A stretch of DNA of 64,000 bases from assembly GCF_003003055.1 (NCBI RefSeq), contig NZ_PVTV01000015.1, positions 124,001 to 188,000 on the forward strand, written 5' to 3'. Of the stretch, positions 62,955 through 64,000 are shown piece by piece; positions within the stretch are counted from its first letter, which is position 1, and every line of letters begins with the position of its first letter. The notes under the pieces are model-generated. The model was not told the origin of the DNA. It made no database searches and was given only the letters and a program-made list of their open reading frames with translations. The position numbers were made by a program, and so were the translations under genes. The DNA comes from Jezberella montanilacus (lineage in GTDB: Bacteria > Pseudomonadota > Gammaproteobacteria > Burkholderiales > Burkholderiaceae_B).

Positions 62955-64000
62955 TTACTGTGGAATGAGGGCAATTTGACTTGATGGCAAGCTAGCAATG
63001 GTTTTTTTTAAGATTTTATAGATATCCAGGTCAAAATCGACCTCTGCCCGCCTGACAAGAGATCGCAACTCATCCTCGTCACCAGCGACACCCAGATAAC
63101 ACCAGTTGTGAACCACATGAAAATGCAAGCCTTCTCTGATCGCAATCGGTCCGTCGTAAGGCCAAACCTTAATTTTCAGTGCCTCGAAGGCGATTTTTAG
63201 TCTCAGGTTGTGATGCGTCGAAGATTCAAGACCTACACACGCCCCATTGCATTGTTTAAGCTGAAAACCAAAACACGGTTTACCCAAACTCGTTTTCTCA
63301 ATACCTAAGACGGCCTCACACAAGCTATTTTTTTTGGCAAGTGCGCGCAGGCAAGTGTTGGCCTCACGTTTACTGTGAAACAAGCCGTAAAGATTGTCCT
63401 GAATACCCGGTTGTAATTCTGCGTGAGTCACCAACTCGGGCAGACATACGCCATTTACGTTTTCCTTAATCCGCCATGCACACAGATCCTTCGAGCGCCT
63501 GAGTTTGACATTCATCACAGGCAAATGTTGTTTGATCAGGGTTGACTCGAGCAATAACGCACCAATCTCACCAGAGGTTTCAATCCAGCTGATATCTCTG
63601 ACCTGAAGGGCAAGTTTCATCTCTTTGCGAACGGTCAACGCAGCCTGGAAATGACTCATCACGCGAGTTCGCATGTGTATGCTTTTACCAATATAGAGTG
63701 GCACCCGATCCTCGGCATATAAGATATATACACCTGGACTATCTGGGACTTCATTGATCAGCGCCTTGTCAATATGCGGGGGGACGCTAGCCTCGCCGAT
63801 CAGCTCGCTGACTTCTTTCAATAAGCGTTCCCGGCCAAACCGAGCCTCGCAAATCTGCCAGAACTGCCACAGCAAATCAGCGTCTCCGAGTGCACGATGC
63901 CTCGAACTGACCTTAAGGTCGTGCGTCTCGATCAAGGTATCGAGGTTATGTCTTGTCTGAGTTGGAAAAAGACGACGCGATAGTTTGACCGTACAAAGCA
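62955..64000 (-). CDS. DNA polymerase III epsilon-type exonuclease / GIY-YIG nuclease fusion (N-terminus off window)
   Basis: About 347 residues are visible; the frame stays open to the right edge, so the TTG near 63935 is internal. The first visible stretch (CTVKLSRRLFP, HNLDTLI, then SSRHRALGDADLLWQF) is the C-terminal part of a DnaQ-type 3'-5' exonuclease, with the third motif His and Asp. A linker leads to a GIY-YIG endonuclease domain (GVYILYAEDRVPLYIGKS, an Arg in MRTRVMSH and a Glu in LLLESTLIKQ). The C-terminus resembles the Cho/UvrC-like region (KPCFGFQLKQCNGACVG). Such fusions are known in Burkholderiales and probably act in DNA repair. Confidence 0.9.
   Translation of the reverse strand, partial: LCTVKLSRRLFPTQTRHNLDTLIETHDLKVSSRHRALGDADLLWQFWQICEARFGRERLLKEVSELIGEASVPPHIDKALINEVPDSPGVYILYAEDRVPLYIGKSIHMRTRVMSHFQAALTVRKEMKLALQVRDISWIETSGEIGALLLESTLIKQHLPVMNVKLRRSKDLCAWRIKENVNGVCLPELVTHAELQPGIQDNLYGLFHSKREANTCLRALAKKNSLCEAVLGIEKTSLGKPCFGFQLKQCNGACVGLESSTHHNLRLKIAFEALKIKVWPYDGPIAIREGLHFHVVHNWCYLGVAGDEDELRSLVRRAEVDFDLDIYKILKKTIASLPSSQIALIPQ

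Overview
The window looks like chromosome of a Gram-negative betaproteobacterium, most likely Burkholderiales of the Alcaligenaceae/Bordetella type. The basis is gene content: two orphan Bug/TctC-type solute-binding proteins, a Burkholderiales-style trimeric porin, many TRAP and ABC uptake systems, Tat-type leaders on binding proteins, and an exonuclease/GIY-YIG fusion gene. Base composition is moderate (near 50% GC by eye). No rRNA, tRNA, CRISPR array, insertion sequence or phage gene was seen. Coding density is very high and no gene-free stretch exceeds 300 bases; the longest is the roughly 290-base divergent gap before livG (50344-50635). Layout. (1) 1-6004: end of a Bug protein, an SDR, an MFS transporter, a quinone-reductase-like MDR, a porin and an old-yellow-enzyme flavoprotein. 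(2) 6233-9079: a three-gene TRAP transporter. (3) 9087-12041: a minus-strand operon of a VOC protein, fumarylacetoacetase and 4-hydroxyphenylpyruvate dioxygenase (tyrosine/homogentisate route, incomplete here). (4) 12191-27384: an amide/urea nitrogen-scavenging locus. A minus-strand pair encodes a 1127-residue NCS1-permease/histidine-kinase/receiver fusion and a LuxR-type response regulator. Divergent from it, urtABCDE, fmdA, fmdB, amiE, a MoxR ATPase, a VWA protein and a MOSC protein run in one direction. An 18-base perfect palindrome lies in the divergent region. The simplest model is that the fusion protein senses an amide-type solute, the regulator activates the urt promoter, Urt imports urea or short amides, and FmdA and AmiE release ammonia. 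The MoxR/VWA pair may mature or activate an enzyme of the locus. (5) 27466-40198: mixed catabolic genes, namely a Bug protein, a zinc alcohol dehydrogenase, an epoxide-hydrolase-like protein, an acyl-CoA ligase, an amidohydrolase, a second TRAP system, a small ABM monooxygenase, TauE, a secreted hydrolase and a PhyH-type dioxygenase. (6) 40246-50343: a complete peptide/nickel-type ABC importer on the minus strand, divergent from an aspartoacylase-like deacylase and a DUF6314-like protein, then an MFS transporter and a flavin monooxygenase of the NtaA/SnaA/DszA family. (7) 50636-62003: a LIV-type ABC importer (livGFHMK) next to a VOC protein, an aldehyde dehydrogenase, a Baeyer-Villiger monooxygenase, a GldA-type dehydrogenase, an MDR and an SDR; the content fits oxidation of a ketone or alcohol carbon source. 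(8) 62024-64000: a relic two-component system in which a receiver domain runs straight into the C-terminal ATPase part of a histidine kinase, probably after an internal deletion, then the C-terminal part of an exonuclease/GIY-YIG protein cut by the window edge. The most interesting parts are the NCS1-kinase fusion with its eight-cysteine cluster and candidate operator, the amidase/MoxR/VWA association, and the collapsed two-component locus with a repeat-plus-palindrome box upstream.
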